From: Chaetoceros tenuissimus
Lineage: Eukaryota; Bacillariophyta; Thalassiosirophyceae; Chaetocerotales; Chaetocerotaceae
DNA: 64,000 nt
Reading direction: 5' to 3'
NCBI GenBank assembly: GCA_021927905.1
Contig: BLLK01000045.1
Span: 2,418,001-2,482,000 of the forward strand
Of the stretch, positions 50,041 through 61,842 are shown piece after piece. Within the stretch, counting starts at the first letter, position 1, and each line of letters starts with the position of its first letter. The notes beneath the pieces are model-generated. The model ran no database searches. It had not been told where the DNA came from and saw only the letters and a list, made by a program, of their open reading frames with translations. Both the position numbers and the translations under genes were made by a program.

Positions 50041-52761
50041 ATGAGTAGAGACTGGACGGAGAGGTTGAATTTCGAGTCCATAAGTGCCACAAAGACTAGT
50101 CTTAACGAAAATGAAGAACACTTGGAATTCAGTGTATGTTCCTTCAATGTTCTAGCAGAGGCTTATTGTACTAAAAGATCACATAGAAACTTACCAACAA
50201 CTAGTGCCGAAATTGTATTCAACAAAGATCTTCGTGGCAAGTTATTGGTGGACACTCTTGATAAACTTGTCAGCTTGTTTGACATTATATGTCTTCAAGA
50301 AGTTGATGATGCCCTTCAGAAGTTAATTGTTGAACACATGACGAAACTCAATTATTCATATGTATATGCCCCTCGTAGTGGTAAACCAAGAACTTCAGAC
50401 AATGTCATGAAAAATCATTTGGAGACAGGAAAAAATAGAGGCGAACGAAACAAATATTACACTGATAAAGCTGAAGGAGTCGCTGATAAACGAAGCGATG
50501 GATGTGCAACATTTTTCTCTAACAAGAAATGGAAATGCAAATCTTTTGATGTTATCAATTTTGACGATCTCGCGGATCCTGAACGACCACTGATTAATGG
50601 AGGAGAAAATAAAGGCGATACGATTGCAGAAACTGAGCCTATCGAGACTCGTACTAAACCCATAAGAAGTGCTAAGAAGAAGAACAAAGATCATCCATGT
50701 CAGGGAATAGTTGCATCTTATAAAAGAAGAAATGCTGCATTGTTATTGGAGTTGGAACAAGTTCAATATCCACAATATAATTCAAAAAATCTCATTGTAG
50801 CAAACTGCCACCTTTATTGGCATCCCGGGTACGAATACGTCAAGCTAGCTCAAGCGCATTATCTCATGCATAGGATTCAAAATTTTCAGCAATGGTGTGG
50901 CAAGGAAGATACTCAGGCAGTCATAGTTTGTGGAGATATGAATTCCAAGCCTGGAAGTGTAGTGCACTCCTACCTTACGAAAGCCTTTGTGAATGCAAGC
51001 ACCGTTAGTCCATGGCGTTATCATTACGATGAATTCCGCGAAGAAGAAGAGCTTTCGATGCAGATGAAAAGACTAGAAGTTGACGAAGGAGAGAGTGATA
51101 TCGATGAAAATCAAGATCCAATCTATGGAATCGATGAAGAAAATGACTTTGTCGAAGTGGCTGAAGAAGATGATGATGATGATGATGATGATGACATGGA
51201 AGCTGGTGCTTTTCGAGACGACAATGTTGATTCAGAAGGAAAGGATAGAAAATCAGACAGACCATCATATGATGATTCTACATTACAGGTAGATATGAGC
51301 AATTACAAACCAATCAAGTATTATCTAGACGTTGTAAGTGCTATCTGTTTTTAATGATGAAGAGCTACATCTGATATAATTCTCTCATCGCTTTTCTTCG
51401 CACAGACACTTAATAAATTCACTAGGTGGTTAAGAATTCTTGGGCAAGATGCCGCTCTTGAAACAGCAGAAGAGGAACGCATCAGAACTGGCGAGAAAAG
51501 AATGTAAGTGGTTTCTTCTAGAGCATGAAAATTTTAATCATGTTTCTAAATAAATGTGTATTATTGTAATGGACATTAGGGACATTTTTGATAGGTGTAG
51601 AAAAGAAGAGAGAACATTAATAACCACGTCGAAGACAGTGCTACTTAGAAAAGAATGTCCCCCTGGTAGGTTCATTTAATTTCATAGCTCATGTTTTTCT
51701 ATTTTGAGTGCAAGTAGATCTCATTTTTCTCCCTTGCCTACTTTGCGCAGGCACATACTTGGTGAATCCCTCGACAATACAGTCTTTAGAAGAAGCATTA
51801 ATAAATCTCCTTTTGCTTCATGGTGTTACCCTCTATCCAAGTAAATTTTTGACAAGGTGTGTCGTATGCAATGGTAAAATTGTGGAAGTGCTAGGGAAAG
51901 ATGAGCAAAGAAAAACATTTGACACTTTCGGCTCCAAAGATATGGGAAGTGTTGATAATGTTTACAAATGTGAAGGGTGTGAACAGGGTTTTTGGTGGAG
52001 TGACTCTCCTACAAGTTCTGCATCTCGAGTCAAAGATGTCTGTACACATCTTCTGCGTCTTTGTTTAAGAGGTGGTGTTACCGTGATAGGGCAACCTGAC
52101 TTTTTCTCTCATGTCGACTACGAATACGAGCGAAATCTTGGACTCAAACAGAGATTAAAATCAGCCCTACAGGACGGTGTGAGTGAAGTGCTTGGTTGGT
52201 TGAAAGATGATTGTCTCAACAGTCCTCTCGTGCTAAGAAGTGCGTATGCAAATGATAATAATGATGAAGTACAGCCCTTCACCAACGTCACGGTATGTCT
52301 TGTCCTCACTTTTATTTTTTTCTATACGAATCTATCGCATTCTAATCTCCTCTTAGTCCGACTTTGTAGGTTGTCTTGACTATATCCTATATGATGCAGC
52401 AATTCAACAGATTGGTCGTCTAGCGCTACCCAAATCATTCAGAGTATTGAATTCGACAAATGAATTGAATGGACATCTTCTACCTTCCTCGAGATGGCCT
52501 TCAGATCATTTGTGCATCGGTGCCAAATTTCAATTGGATATGCAAGTGTCAAAATTGTCTTCTCCGACTTCAAATAGTACAGATACTTCCAATAATGCAA
52601 CGTCAATACAAAGTGCATATGTACCGGAGGGTATCAAACACTTGTCACCAAATTTCGGTTGTGACTGTGGATGTATACCAGCTATACCCTCTTTGTTTCA
52701 AATGGCTGAATTGAGAAAACAAGCAAAGTTAGCAAAACTTCAGAAATCATTTGAGAAATGA
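50041..52761 (+). CDS. CCR4-like EEP nuclease with a Mut7-C domain inserted
   Basis: Five exons: 50041-51333, 51406-51503, 51580-51665, 51751-52292, 52357-52761; each junction keeps frame, 807 residues. The N-terminal part is an endonuclease/exonuclease/phosphatase (EEP) domain: SerPheAsnValLeuAla (about 36-41), CysLeuGlnGluValAsp, AsnCysHisLeuTyrTrpHisPro, CysGlyAspMetAsnSer. An acidic linker with an Asp run follows. Then, from the start of exon 2, AsnLysPheThrArgTrpLeuArgIleLeuGlyGlnAsp, ThrLeuIleThrThrSerLys, TyrLeuVal and two Cys-x2-Cys pairs (ArgCysValValCysAsnGly and LysCysGluGlyCysGluGlnGlyPheTrpTrp) match the Mut7-C RNase domain. The last exon returns to EEP: PheValGlyCysLeuAspTyrIle and SerAspHisLeu, the final catalytic His motif. 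So an RNase domain sits inside the EEP domain. Likely RNA or mRNA-tail degradation. Confidence 0.85.
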
Positions 52762-52932
52762 ACATAGACCTAGTAAGTCTGGGTTGTGCAGCTACGAGAA
52801 CAGTAAACGGAAGTGATAGAGAAAGTGAATGTGATAAAAAATTTTAATGCTTATTGGAAATTAAAAATTCAATACACAATTTATTTTTTCCTATAATCAA
52901 GAGAAGACATATATTCATCTTGCTGACCGACA

Positions 52933-54590
52933 TCATTTATATTTCTTCATATGCTCCAGTAATGTTTGCTCCTGTCTCTTCAAATTTAGCGGAATATCTT
53001 CGAAAACATCTTGAAACATTGTCTCTTGTTTAGTACCTGGTCTCTTTTCTGAGTAAAGAAGTGCTCTCAACACAGCATTTCTCTCAGTCTCTTTCAATTC
53101 CTTTATTTGATCATCATTTAAGAAATCATTTTCGACAAGAAACAAATTTAATCTCTTGAAAGGGTCGCAGCTATTTGCTATTTTTTCTACTTCATTTTTA
53201 TCTCTGTAAGAAAAAGAATCATCAGAGGTAGAATGATGTGCTTGTCGGTATGTAATCGCTTCAATCAAAACAGGCTCACTGTGTTCTAGAGCATATTTCT
53301 TTGCAGCATTTGTAGCCTCAAATACTGCACAGACATCGTTTCCGTCAACTCGAATGGCTGCCATTCCATAACCACGTCCACGAGTGACAATTCCATCACC
53401 CTTATATTGCTCTGTCACTTTGGTAGAGATCGCATAGCCGTTATTTCTACAAAAGAATATTACAGGAACCTTTAGTGTTGCGGCAAAGTTTGCTGCGGAG
53501 TGAAAGTCTCCAGTGGAAGCAGCGCCTTCACCAAAGAATGCAACAGTGACTCTTTTCGGTTTAGACGGATCAGACAGCATTTCAAGTTTCATCTTGTATC
53601 CCACCCCTACTGCCTGTGGAATTTGAGTTCCAAGACAGCTTGACACTGTATGAATATTGAGATTTCTTGATCCATAATGAATAGGCATTTGCCTTCGTAT
53701 AAAAATAAATTATTAAAAGGGTGAGAAAGATTTCAATCGCTATGTATTCATAGTGAAGTTGATGACTAACCTTCCTTTTCCGAGATCCAAATCATTAGAC
53801 ATGGTTTGTGATGTAAATTGTTCTAGGGTAAATCCTCTCCATAGAAACAGTCCTTGCTCCCGATATTGTGTTAGCAAAATATCCTGATTGCTTCCAAGTG
53901 CAGCTGCAGCCCCAATGGTAATTGCTTCTTCTCCCCTACAGGTCAAGTAAAATGAGATTCGTCCTTGTCTTTGAGCATTCAAAAGTACATCATCCATTTC
54001 TTTCAATCTGATCATATACTGATGACATTTCAGTAAAAGGTTTGCAGTATCACTATCTGCGGACAAATTCCAGTCTGGTGAATTCTGTCTGAAGAGATCA
54101 GACTGGAGTAAGAATTGGTTGTCAGGGTATTTGGAACTCAATTTCATCATAACTTCGTTGTGATCATGAATATTTTCATCTGTTTTATATGCCCTCTCGA
54201 ATGTGACGTTTCTCAGTGATCCATCTTCATCCTTGGAAGAGGTGAGTGAGATGACAACGCATTATTTTCATAATTTATACAAATATGGATGATGTACATT
54301 TGAGTTTGTATACTCACCACTACTCGAAATGCTGGCCATACACCTGAAGGAATATCGTCTGTAGGAGTTATGATCTTTAGCTGAGAAGTAAGAGGTATTT
54401 TAACTTTCTCGACATAAGAGAGAATTTTAGAGCTATTATCAGTAGTAGTTTCATGAATGTGTTCATCAGCATACTCTCGTTCGCAGTAGGATGCAAAAGA
54501 ACGAAGAATCCAAGGTTTTGTTCTACTCGTACACGTCTTGGTTGAAAAGCGATGAAGAAAATTCTTCGATCCGTTGAATAGCGTCTTCAT
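52933..54590 (-). CDS. BCKDHA: branched-chain 2-oxoacid dehydrogenase E1 alpha, mitochondrial
   Basis: Exons 54590-54318, 54231-53771 and 53692-52933, 497 residues. The first 35 residues are Arg/Ser/Lys-rich without acids: a mitochondrial presequence. The thiamine-diphosphate fold follows: ThrCysArgGlyGluGluAla, MetProIleHisTyrGlySer, PheGlyGluGlyAlaAlaSerThrGlyAspPheHis (TPP box, with Gly-Glu-Gly), PheCysArgAsnAsnGlyTyrAlaIleSer, then ArgGlyTyrGlyMetAla and the phospho-loop TyrArgGlnAlaHisHisSerThrSerAspAsp, which carries the regulatory Ser of this family. With E1 beta it decarboxylates the keto acids of Leu, Ile and Val. The introns are short and each keeps frame. Confidence 0.94.
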
Positions 54591-55297
54591 GATGCTGACT
54601 ACAGTTTGAACTCGTGGAGTTATGTAGGCATGCTCTAGTCGTTTATCTTTGTGATGTGTTATACGAGTATTGGATTTTGTTTTTTTATGTATTCTGATCG
54701 CAGCTGATTGAAAGAATTCTTTCTTTTGATTTTGTTGTCAGACAAAAAGTTACGACTAAAAAGGCTTTAAAAAATAAAAAGGGGATTTTCATAAAAATTC
54801 TAACCTCCTGCCTGACTATATTGATAGTGCCAATTCATTCATGACTTGAACCTTGTTCAAGGTGTATTGAATAAAAGAATTATAATACTCAATTCGAATG
54901 TATGTTTGTGATCGGCTTCGACCAACTTCCGGAAGCTGAACTCTTAAAATAAAACTGTGACTTTTTTAAAAACAACAATGAACAATGATGTATTACATAA
55001 CAGGTTACGTCATTGACACCTTACCATAACGTTAAAGGTTTCTGACTACGTACTACTATGTACCAACCACTTGAACACAACAAACAACAACATGCACCTC
55101 ATATTATTGCATCTTGCTACTAATTGCACCCATCACGTATGCATTTTATGATTTGTAGATGAAGTCCGATCATTTATATCATCAACTTGATAGCAGCATC
55201 TTCCTTTTTTAGTACCTTACTGGACAATAGAGCGAAGTTTGGTCAACATTTCCTCTACAATAGATAGGTTGTTTCGTCAGAACAGAGTGATGATAAT
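54591..55297. promoter_or_regulatory. divergent upstream region of BCKDH E1 alpha and the AMP-dependent ligase
   Basis: About 700 bp, AT-rich, no open frame of note, no repeat recognised. Confidence 0.35.
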
Positions 55298-57183
55298 ATG
55301 AAAGCATCTAGCATTCTTCGCAGGTCTGCTGATATATATCCTCAGAATAATCTGATGTCTATAGGAAATGAGAGAACTTTAACGTATATTGAATGTTTTG
55401 AGCTATCGAAAAGTTATCAAGCTTGGATTGAAAATTTAGTTATGACCACTTTGTCAGACAAAAATTTGAGTGGAACTGTAGACATTGTTCTTGCATTTTT
55501 TTCGCACAATTCTCCAGAGTTGATTCTAGGCATGATAGCTGCAATGAGTCTACCCTCACAAATCCGATATGATGATAAAAGTACATTCACTTCGGTGATG
55601 TTGACCATCAAAACAGCAATGATTAATGTAAGATGGACTTCAAAAGAAATTGCTCAAGCTTTCAAAGTAAAAGATTGTCAGCAAAATAAACATTGCAGAA
55701 AAGCTGATTCGCATATTACCATCATTTTACATGCTGAAAAGTTAAAAGAAAATGCTGCTAGAGCAAGTGAAATTATCAAAGTTGATGCAATGGATATGGG
55801 GATAAAACATGACTCATTCAAGTTTTCGATTCCAAGTGTTCAATGCATTTTCGATTTATCTAAAACCGATGGAAGAATACCCCTCTACAAGAATAGTAAC
55901 TGCGAGAAGAACCAAGGTTCTGAATCGGTGCATGATGATGCTATTGTGTTGTTTACGAGCGGAACCACGTCGGGTCCGAAAGGGGTGAGGTTGAGTCATC
56001 TTTCACTAATGATCCAAGCCATGGCAAAAAATACGCAGCCTTGTAGTTATGATCAAAACACAAGAATCCTTGCGACAACTGTGCCATTTTTTCATGTGGG
56101 TGGTATAAGTTCGGCTCTAGCTGTTATTATGGCGGGAGGGGTGCTCATATTTTCATCTGATTCAATGTCAACAGGTTTCAAAGCAACGCAGGTGATAGAG
56201 AGTATGACGTGGGAGAGTAGTATCGAAAAGGGATTAGGACAAAATGTGAATACATTGGTAGTCGTTCCAGCAATGTTACATGCAATAATTTGTGAAATAG
56301 AAAATGGAACGCCAATGATATATTCTGGGGTCCGACTGATTCTAATAGGTGGTCAGAGTATTACACAGCCACTGCTGGAAAAGGCTAAAATACGATTTCC
56401 CAAAGCAAGAATGTGAGTGATGACTTGCTACAACATGTGCAAAATTATTTTATCAAACCCTTATATATTCTATTTCTCTTTTGTAGTGTACAAACTTTTG
56501 CTGCGACTGAGGCTGGTTCAAGCATAACTTTTGGAACTTTAGTAGATCCAAAATCTCTAAACCATGACCTACCAAAAAGTGGTTACGCAGGAGTAGCTCC
56601 TCATCATATCGACCTGAAAATTCTTGAGCTAGATTCAAACAATCAAGTGACTTTGTCTTATGCAAAGCCTGGTACCATTGGAGCAATTGCAACAACAGGA
56701 CCTCATGTGATGAATGGATATTGGACTCGCGGTTACTTGGAATGCAAAAATGATCATAAAAGTCGAAGGGAGAGATTGGTGATGAATGATCTAGGTTATC
56801 TTGACAAAAACAACAGGTTATATTTTTGTGGGCGTTCCAATGATGTCATTAGAACTGGCGGGGAGAGCGTTTTCGCAATGGAAGTCGAAAGTGTTCTAAT
56901 TCAACACCCAAATATTGATGATGTTGCTGTTTTTGCATTACCCCATGAAAGATTTGGAGAATGTGTTAGTATGGCAGTCATCCTAAAGTCTCCTGTGACA
57001 TCAAAATGTACCATGATAGATGTTCAGAAGTATAGAGATTTTTGTTTTGAAAAGGATCTATCTGGATACAAAAGGCCCATAATAGGCTTCCAAGTGAATG
57101 AATTTCCTAGAAACTCATCGGGGAAAGTTCTCAAGCGCAAATTGGTTGAAGTTTGTGCCGCACAGATGAATAGTAAGCTTTAG
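55298..57183 (+). CDS. AMP-binding acyl-CoA ligase, AAE14/MenE-like
   Basis: Exons 55298-56412 and 56487-57183, phase-2 intron of 74 bp, 603 residues. The ANL fold is shown by LeuPheThrSerGlyThrThrSerGlyProLysGlyVal (P-loop, about 222-234), PhePheHisValGlyGlyIleSerSerAla, ValProAlaMetLeu, ThrPheAlaAlaThrGluAlaGlySer (A5), AsnAspLeuGlyTyr and GlyArgSerAsnAspValIleArgThrGlyGlyGluSerVal (hinge), and a C-terminal Ser-Ser-Gly-Lys with the catalytic Lys. The HisValGlyGlyIleSerSer and ThrGluAlaXSerSer segments follow plant AAE14 and bacterial MenE, which activate o-succinylbenzoate for phylloquinone synthesis. Residues about 85-215 are longer and more diverged than in those proteins. A general acyl- or coumarate-CoA ligase is the alternative. 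Confidence 0.8.
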
Positions 57184-57474
57184 AGTGTAAGTAGGTCAAA
57201 CAAACAATAACTTCAAAGTAAAATGATTAGAAAAGCTGTGTCTACTGTTTGTAAAAATTCAAGCGGATCGTAGAGTGCATATATTGATGTCAAATTTTGT
57301 GACAGCTGTTGTCAATATCGATTGTTTTGTGATTGGGTTTTTGTGAAGTGAAGTCTGTGGTGGTTGTTTGTGTTTGGGAGTGACGTTGTTTGTGTTCAAT
57401 TGCACTTTCTTTCCTAGATACTACGAATTCGGACTCTGTGCACTTTTTGATGAACTTCGGGGCATCAAAAGAGA
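57184..57474. other. intergenic gap, same strand
   Basis: Contains the 3' end of the ligase gene and the upstream region of the next gene, with a G/T-rich stretch around 57340-57385. Nothing recognised. Confidence 0.3.
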
Positions 57475-58167
57475 ATGACTCCTGTAATTTCTTCTTCTCT
57501 GCAAGATTCTCCTTACTTTTCTAGTCCGATCAGACCGCTGCCAAGCTCAAATTCATTTCGAAGCAGACGCGTAACAAGAAAGACTCAGCGAAAGAAGAAA
57601 TCAAGCAAAAGAGATAATGATACATTAGGCTCTTTAATGAGTACTCAAAACTCAAGAATGAATTCTCCCTATTCTGAATCTCTCTATAGTATGCAGTCTT
57701 TTGCTTCCATGAAAAGTTTGGGAACGCTTGGTGCTCGACCAGGCCGTGGAGTCAATAGGTGCGTCCTTTTACCTGAGGAGATCAATCCTCTGGAAAAGGT
57801 AGTATTCGGCAACAGACTTGAAGATTTCTTCAAGGATATCAGTAAGGAGAGTAAAGCTGATGCATCGGATGATGACTCGACAATCAACTCTAGCTTTGCG
57901 AACAGTGTCCATGATGAGGATGTCCAGGCTTACATTGAAAGCACAAATGATCAGATTTTGATCAAGCAAAACAAATTTGTCCCAGAAAGCGAAATTAAAA
58001 TGGATGAATGTAATTCAAAAATAAATCAAACAAATGAAGGAGAGTCTAAAATGACAATGCCCTCCAAAGAAGCAATGAGAAAAAAAATGAAGCTACCAAA
58101 TGTAGTACAAGACTACGATCAAAGCCCGTATGCAGAAAATTTTGGAATGTCGAGAAAGAAGAAATAA
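57475..58167 (+). CDS. basic, disordered protein of unknown function
   Basis: One exon, 230 residues. A Ser/Arg/Lys-rich N-terminus (basic cluster ArgLysThrGlnArgLysLysLysSerSerLys at about 36-46), a Ser/Met-rich middle, then a more conserved-looking block (about 95-125, ValAsnArgCysValLeuLeuProGlu..AsnProLeuGluLysValValPheGlyAsnArg), an acidic Asp/Ser stretch and a Lys-rich tail. I do not recognise a family. The basic patches could serve as nuclear localisation signals. It converges with MED21 (27 bp between stops). Confidence 0.6.
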   Translation: MTPVISSSLQDSPYFSSPIRPLPSSNSFRSRRVTRKTQRKKKSSKRDNDTLGSLMSTQNSRMNSPYSESLYSMQSFASMKSLGTLGARPGRGVNRCVLLPEEINPLEKVVFGNRLEDFFKDISKESKADASDDDSTINSSFANSVHDEDVQAYIESTNDQILIKQNKFVPESEIKMDECNSKINQTNEGESKMTMPSKEAMRKKMKLPNVVQDYDQSPYAENFGMSRKKK

Positions 58168-58194
58168 ATTAGGGTCTAGTGGACTTATGATCAA

Positions 58195-58791
58195 TCAGAT
58201 GCCTAAAGCTTCCGTAGTGACCCTGTCTAGAATTGATCGAATTTCATTCCGCTGTTTTTCTGCTTGTGTGTAAGCATCATTTAATTCCTTATCCAATGAT
58301 TGGTTCAAAGTCAAAAGTTCCTGTATTCTCTCCAACTGCTCTTCTTTAGTCCTTGACATACCAGGTAATGCTGAAACAAGATCATCAACGTTTGCAGACT
58401 TTTGTAAAATATCTGTACTATGTTTTTCAACAATAGCTTTGAATTTCTCCATCTCTATTCTTGCCTTTAGTTTGGTGTATTCTTCTTTATTCTTTGGTGG
58501 GTTTCCCTTATTCTTTGCGATTAGTTCTAAAGTCCACTGCTCGTCTCTATGGAAAGCCATTAAAAAATCATCATAGTCCAAGTCAAGTTGTGGAGACTGT
58601 GGACCATTTTCATTTTCTACATTTTCACCACTGGTAATAGTATTAGTCTGAGATTCAGGAGAAATAGCATCTCGCAGTCCTCTCAAAGCTTCGAAAAGGG
58701 ACAAAGATAAGCTATCGATGGAATCTTGTATCTCCGTGATGCTGTCGATTTTGTTACTCTTTATTGTTTGAACACCGTTGCTTGTCTCCAT
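58195..58791 (-). CDS. MED21: Mediator complex subunit 21-like
   Basis: One exon, 198 residues. The N-terminus IleThrGluIleGlnAspSerIleAspSerLeuSer, a central helix, and LysHisSerThrAspIleLeuGlnLysSer..ValAspAspLeuValSerAlaLeuProGly, then GluGluGlnLeuGluArgIleGlnGluLeu and LeuAsnGlnSerLeuAspLysGluLeuAsnAsp follow Med21/Srb7: three helices, the last two forming a coiled coil with Med7. A 60-residue insert after the first helix is longer than in yeast or human (about 140-145 residues). Mediator links activators to RNA polymerase II in the nucleus. Called from recalled pattern, not from alignment. Confidence 0.7.
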   Translation of the reverse strand: METSNGVQTIKSNKIDSITEIQDSIDSLSLSLFEALRGLRDAISPESQTNTITSGENVENENGPQSPQLDLDYDDFLMAFHRDEQWTLELIAKNKGNPPKNKEEYTKLKARIEMEKFKAIVEKHSTDILQKSANVDDLVSALPGMSRTKEEQLERIQELLTLNQSLDKELNDAYTQAEKQRNEIRSILDRVTTEALGI

Positions 58792-61700
58792 TTTATGTTC
58801 GCATAAGTGAAAGTTCAGTGCCTTCGATTTTCAATTTTGTGTAAAGAATTTTAATGGAATGCAACCTCAGGGTGACAAAAGTAAGGGAATTGAGAATGCA
58901 ATTGTTGTTCCTAGTATGATTTAATCGACCATACACCAGATCTGGTAGTAAGTCTATTTTACAGTATATATATTCATACATTGCAAAAATCATGCAAAAT
59001 TGAAATTGCCTTTTTATGTTTTTTTGTTTTGTAAGTATGGATTTGGCTAGCTGCGCCTTAGATAGCTAGCGTGCTGCCCATGAATTGGATTTGGATGCTT
59101 TTTTTTCCTCCTTTTTTTGATGATACCATTCTTCAAGAATATTGAAACTTACTCTTCAAATAAGGTAATTTCAATATGGACAATTTCATTAAGTTGGTAG
59201 AAAATATAGAACACATTAAAAACATGGTGTGGACGATTATCTCGTTTTCATACTGTGTTGCGTTTCCGTTCCTTTTTTACTCCTAGAGAAAACCTTGTGA
59301 TCCTACAGATCGACTATTTACCCTTCTTGTGATGAAAAATTTGATATTTCTATTGTGTTGGTTGGTAAGTAACTCTGTTATCTTTATGGCTAGTGGGGAG
59401 CTGTGAAAATTCACATGCGTAGACTAATACAATATTATAGTAGTCGTCTTCTTGCCTGCACACTTCTTATCTGTCAGCCATGAGCAATGTGTACCTTTTG
59501 GCTCACTTGAATCAAGAATAGTAATGAGTTCTGCGTCTCCTTTTCCATGGTAACATAAGAATTGATACTCTAACAATTTGAAGTTTCTCTTACAAATCCA
59601 TTAATTTTTGCTTTGTGACCTGATCTCACAACTCCCATACTCGTGAGAGAATGACACTAATGGGATCAGTCTCTATAACGAAATGGCTGAGTGGATGGAA
59701 GGTCAAATTGATAAAATACTCACTCCTACAACCTCGCATTGATCTTAACTTTGACGTACTTTTGATAGAGCTGCTGTTTTTGGGGTGGTTCTGCAAATGG
59801 AAACAGATGATTGATTCATTTGTCATCGCTATGTGAGTGTCGTCCATGTGACCAGCTATTTTGTTGGGAGAGAATATATATTCATTGTTCATAATTTGCA
59901 CGTTCATCTATACGTAGCATTTTTGGACAGGCTTCTATGTTGGTTGATGGAATTCCATGATCATATGCACTCTTTGTATGAATCTGGCAATCAGATTGTG
60001 GACATTCAATTTCTCGTACAGCAAAGCATTTTGGTGCCGAGAAGAAACAGCACATGGGTTACAAAAATGTTGTTATCAAAAATCGTTGTACTGGTTCCAT
60101 CGGAGTTATTGAGCTTTGCAATCTCTGAAACAAATATCCTTGTTTATGGAAAAAGGAAGCACAGTACCCAACCCTCAAGTCAAAAACGTAAAAGGAGCAC
60201 TTTTTTACTCTGCAGAGAGTTGTTTTAACGTAATGAGTTGCATATCGTGTCTAATTTTCTCAATAAAGAATGAAGTACCAATCAATTTGCAGCTCTTTCT
60301 ATTTCTTCATTAGATCCTTCATATGATCAATTTCTTTTCTCTGTCGAATAAAAGAGGAGCCGCTTTCTCGTCGGCAGGACTGGCAAGTCAGGAAAAGCTA
60401 GAAAGCATTTAATTGTAAGGATCGGATAGGTTTCAATCCTGACTTCAACAATCATGTGCCTATACTTGAGAGAGCATGGGCATCAAAAATCATTCAGCCG
60501 TCTTGCTCATACAATAAAAACACTTATAATACTTCTATTTCATCAGCTGTTGGATGGGTAGGTCATTCCTTCTGTCGAAAATCACAGGTTGTATCCAATG
60601 AACGCTACAATCTCGGTACACCAAAGCAAGAGTAAAAAGGTGTAGATTGATCTTATTGAATGTACTATAGGTGAATTCATGTTGAGCAATACTTGGTCAA
60701 GGATATTTTTGATAACTAACAGAAGTAAAGGGATTGACTTACACTCTGGATGTACATGGATCTTGGATCATGGAGATATATAATCCCACCTGTTCCTGTT
60801 GGAGTAGAGATCAGAAAGACATCTCATTTGCAACGACTACCAATTTGTGTTCCTACTTTGCAGGAAGTTGTAGCTGAAGCACAGTTACAAATGATGTTTT
60901 GCCTACCTTATTTTGATTAGAAAAATATAATTTGTAAAGATGATGCATGATAATTTCTACTATTTGAGTTGGCTGCCTCGCTACTTCCTAGATCCAGCTT
61001 TGGTGATATTGACCGGATGCTTTCTTCGACATACTAGCATGAATATAAGTCCGAAGAAACGTTTCGATGTAGGGGAAACACTCCTGGAGGAGGACAGCTT
61101 TACTGTGCTAGCAACATTCAACTACGTGAAAGTACAATAAAGAACCTCGATACCAATAAAGTTGGTGTAGTAGAATATGCCCAATGCTCTCTACTTTTAC
61201 AAAATTTTATCTTTGACTTCATTTGTCCTTCACACACATTGCTAAAGGCTACGTATTGAATGGACCTAATGCTTGCGCAAGTGTATACAAAAAAGATGAG
61301 TATGGTAATTACAGTCTGCTCTAGAAAAGCGCATCCCTTGTCGAAAAATTCATTTGCTGCTCCTGTTGGTGTTCTACCTCCTCAGTAGAAGAGAAATATG
61401 GTATATAGTCCAGGATAGCCCTTGATATTGGGATCAAATTCATCGAAGAGTTGCCTGGAAGTTGAGTCTAAAAGTTGTTATTACATCAAGCCAAATGGTT
61501 GATATCAGGTACTTCGAAATTTACTTGATCTATTTGATATTTTTGTTGCACAAGGAAATGTCTTCACTCCTTTCCTTATAGAGAACTGGATTACTGAAAT
61601 GATAGATTGTAGAAATGATGTCTATTGCGGATTCAAAGATTTCACCTTCTGTACGAAACTGATAAGAAAAGTGAGGTTTAAGCGAGATAGAAAGTTTACG

Positions 61701-61842
61701 AGGGGTAAGAATATATATCATTGTGCTGAAGTCGTTCGAATTTACTCAAGGAGGAAAAAAGAACAGTTGTCAATAAGTATGAATATGTTGAATATTCAGA
61801 CGGGTCCCTGAAGAGAATTATAAATCCATTACACTATTCTAC
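58792..61842. other. 3-kb gene desert between MED21 and ODC
   Basis: No gene recognised on either strand. Many short frames (the longest about 130 codons near 59833-60228) without domain or codon-use support. I looked here in particular for the missing C-terminal exon of the ODC gene (the GPTCD and GDW..MGAY motifs) and did not find it. It may be decayed transposon sequence. Confidence 0.4.

Noticed and set aside
59833-60228. 131-codon frame in the 58.8-61.8 kb gap
   Set aside because: No recognisable motif, no splice context and mixed composition; below what I would call a gene.
61530-61842. A last ODC exon just after the donor at 61842
   Set aside because: An AG near 61807 exists, but the required phase gives an immediate stop, and the other frames show none of the ODC C-terminal motifs.
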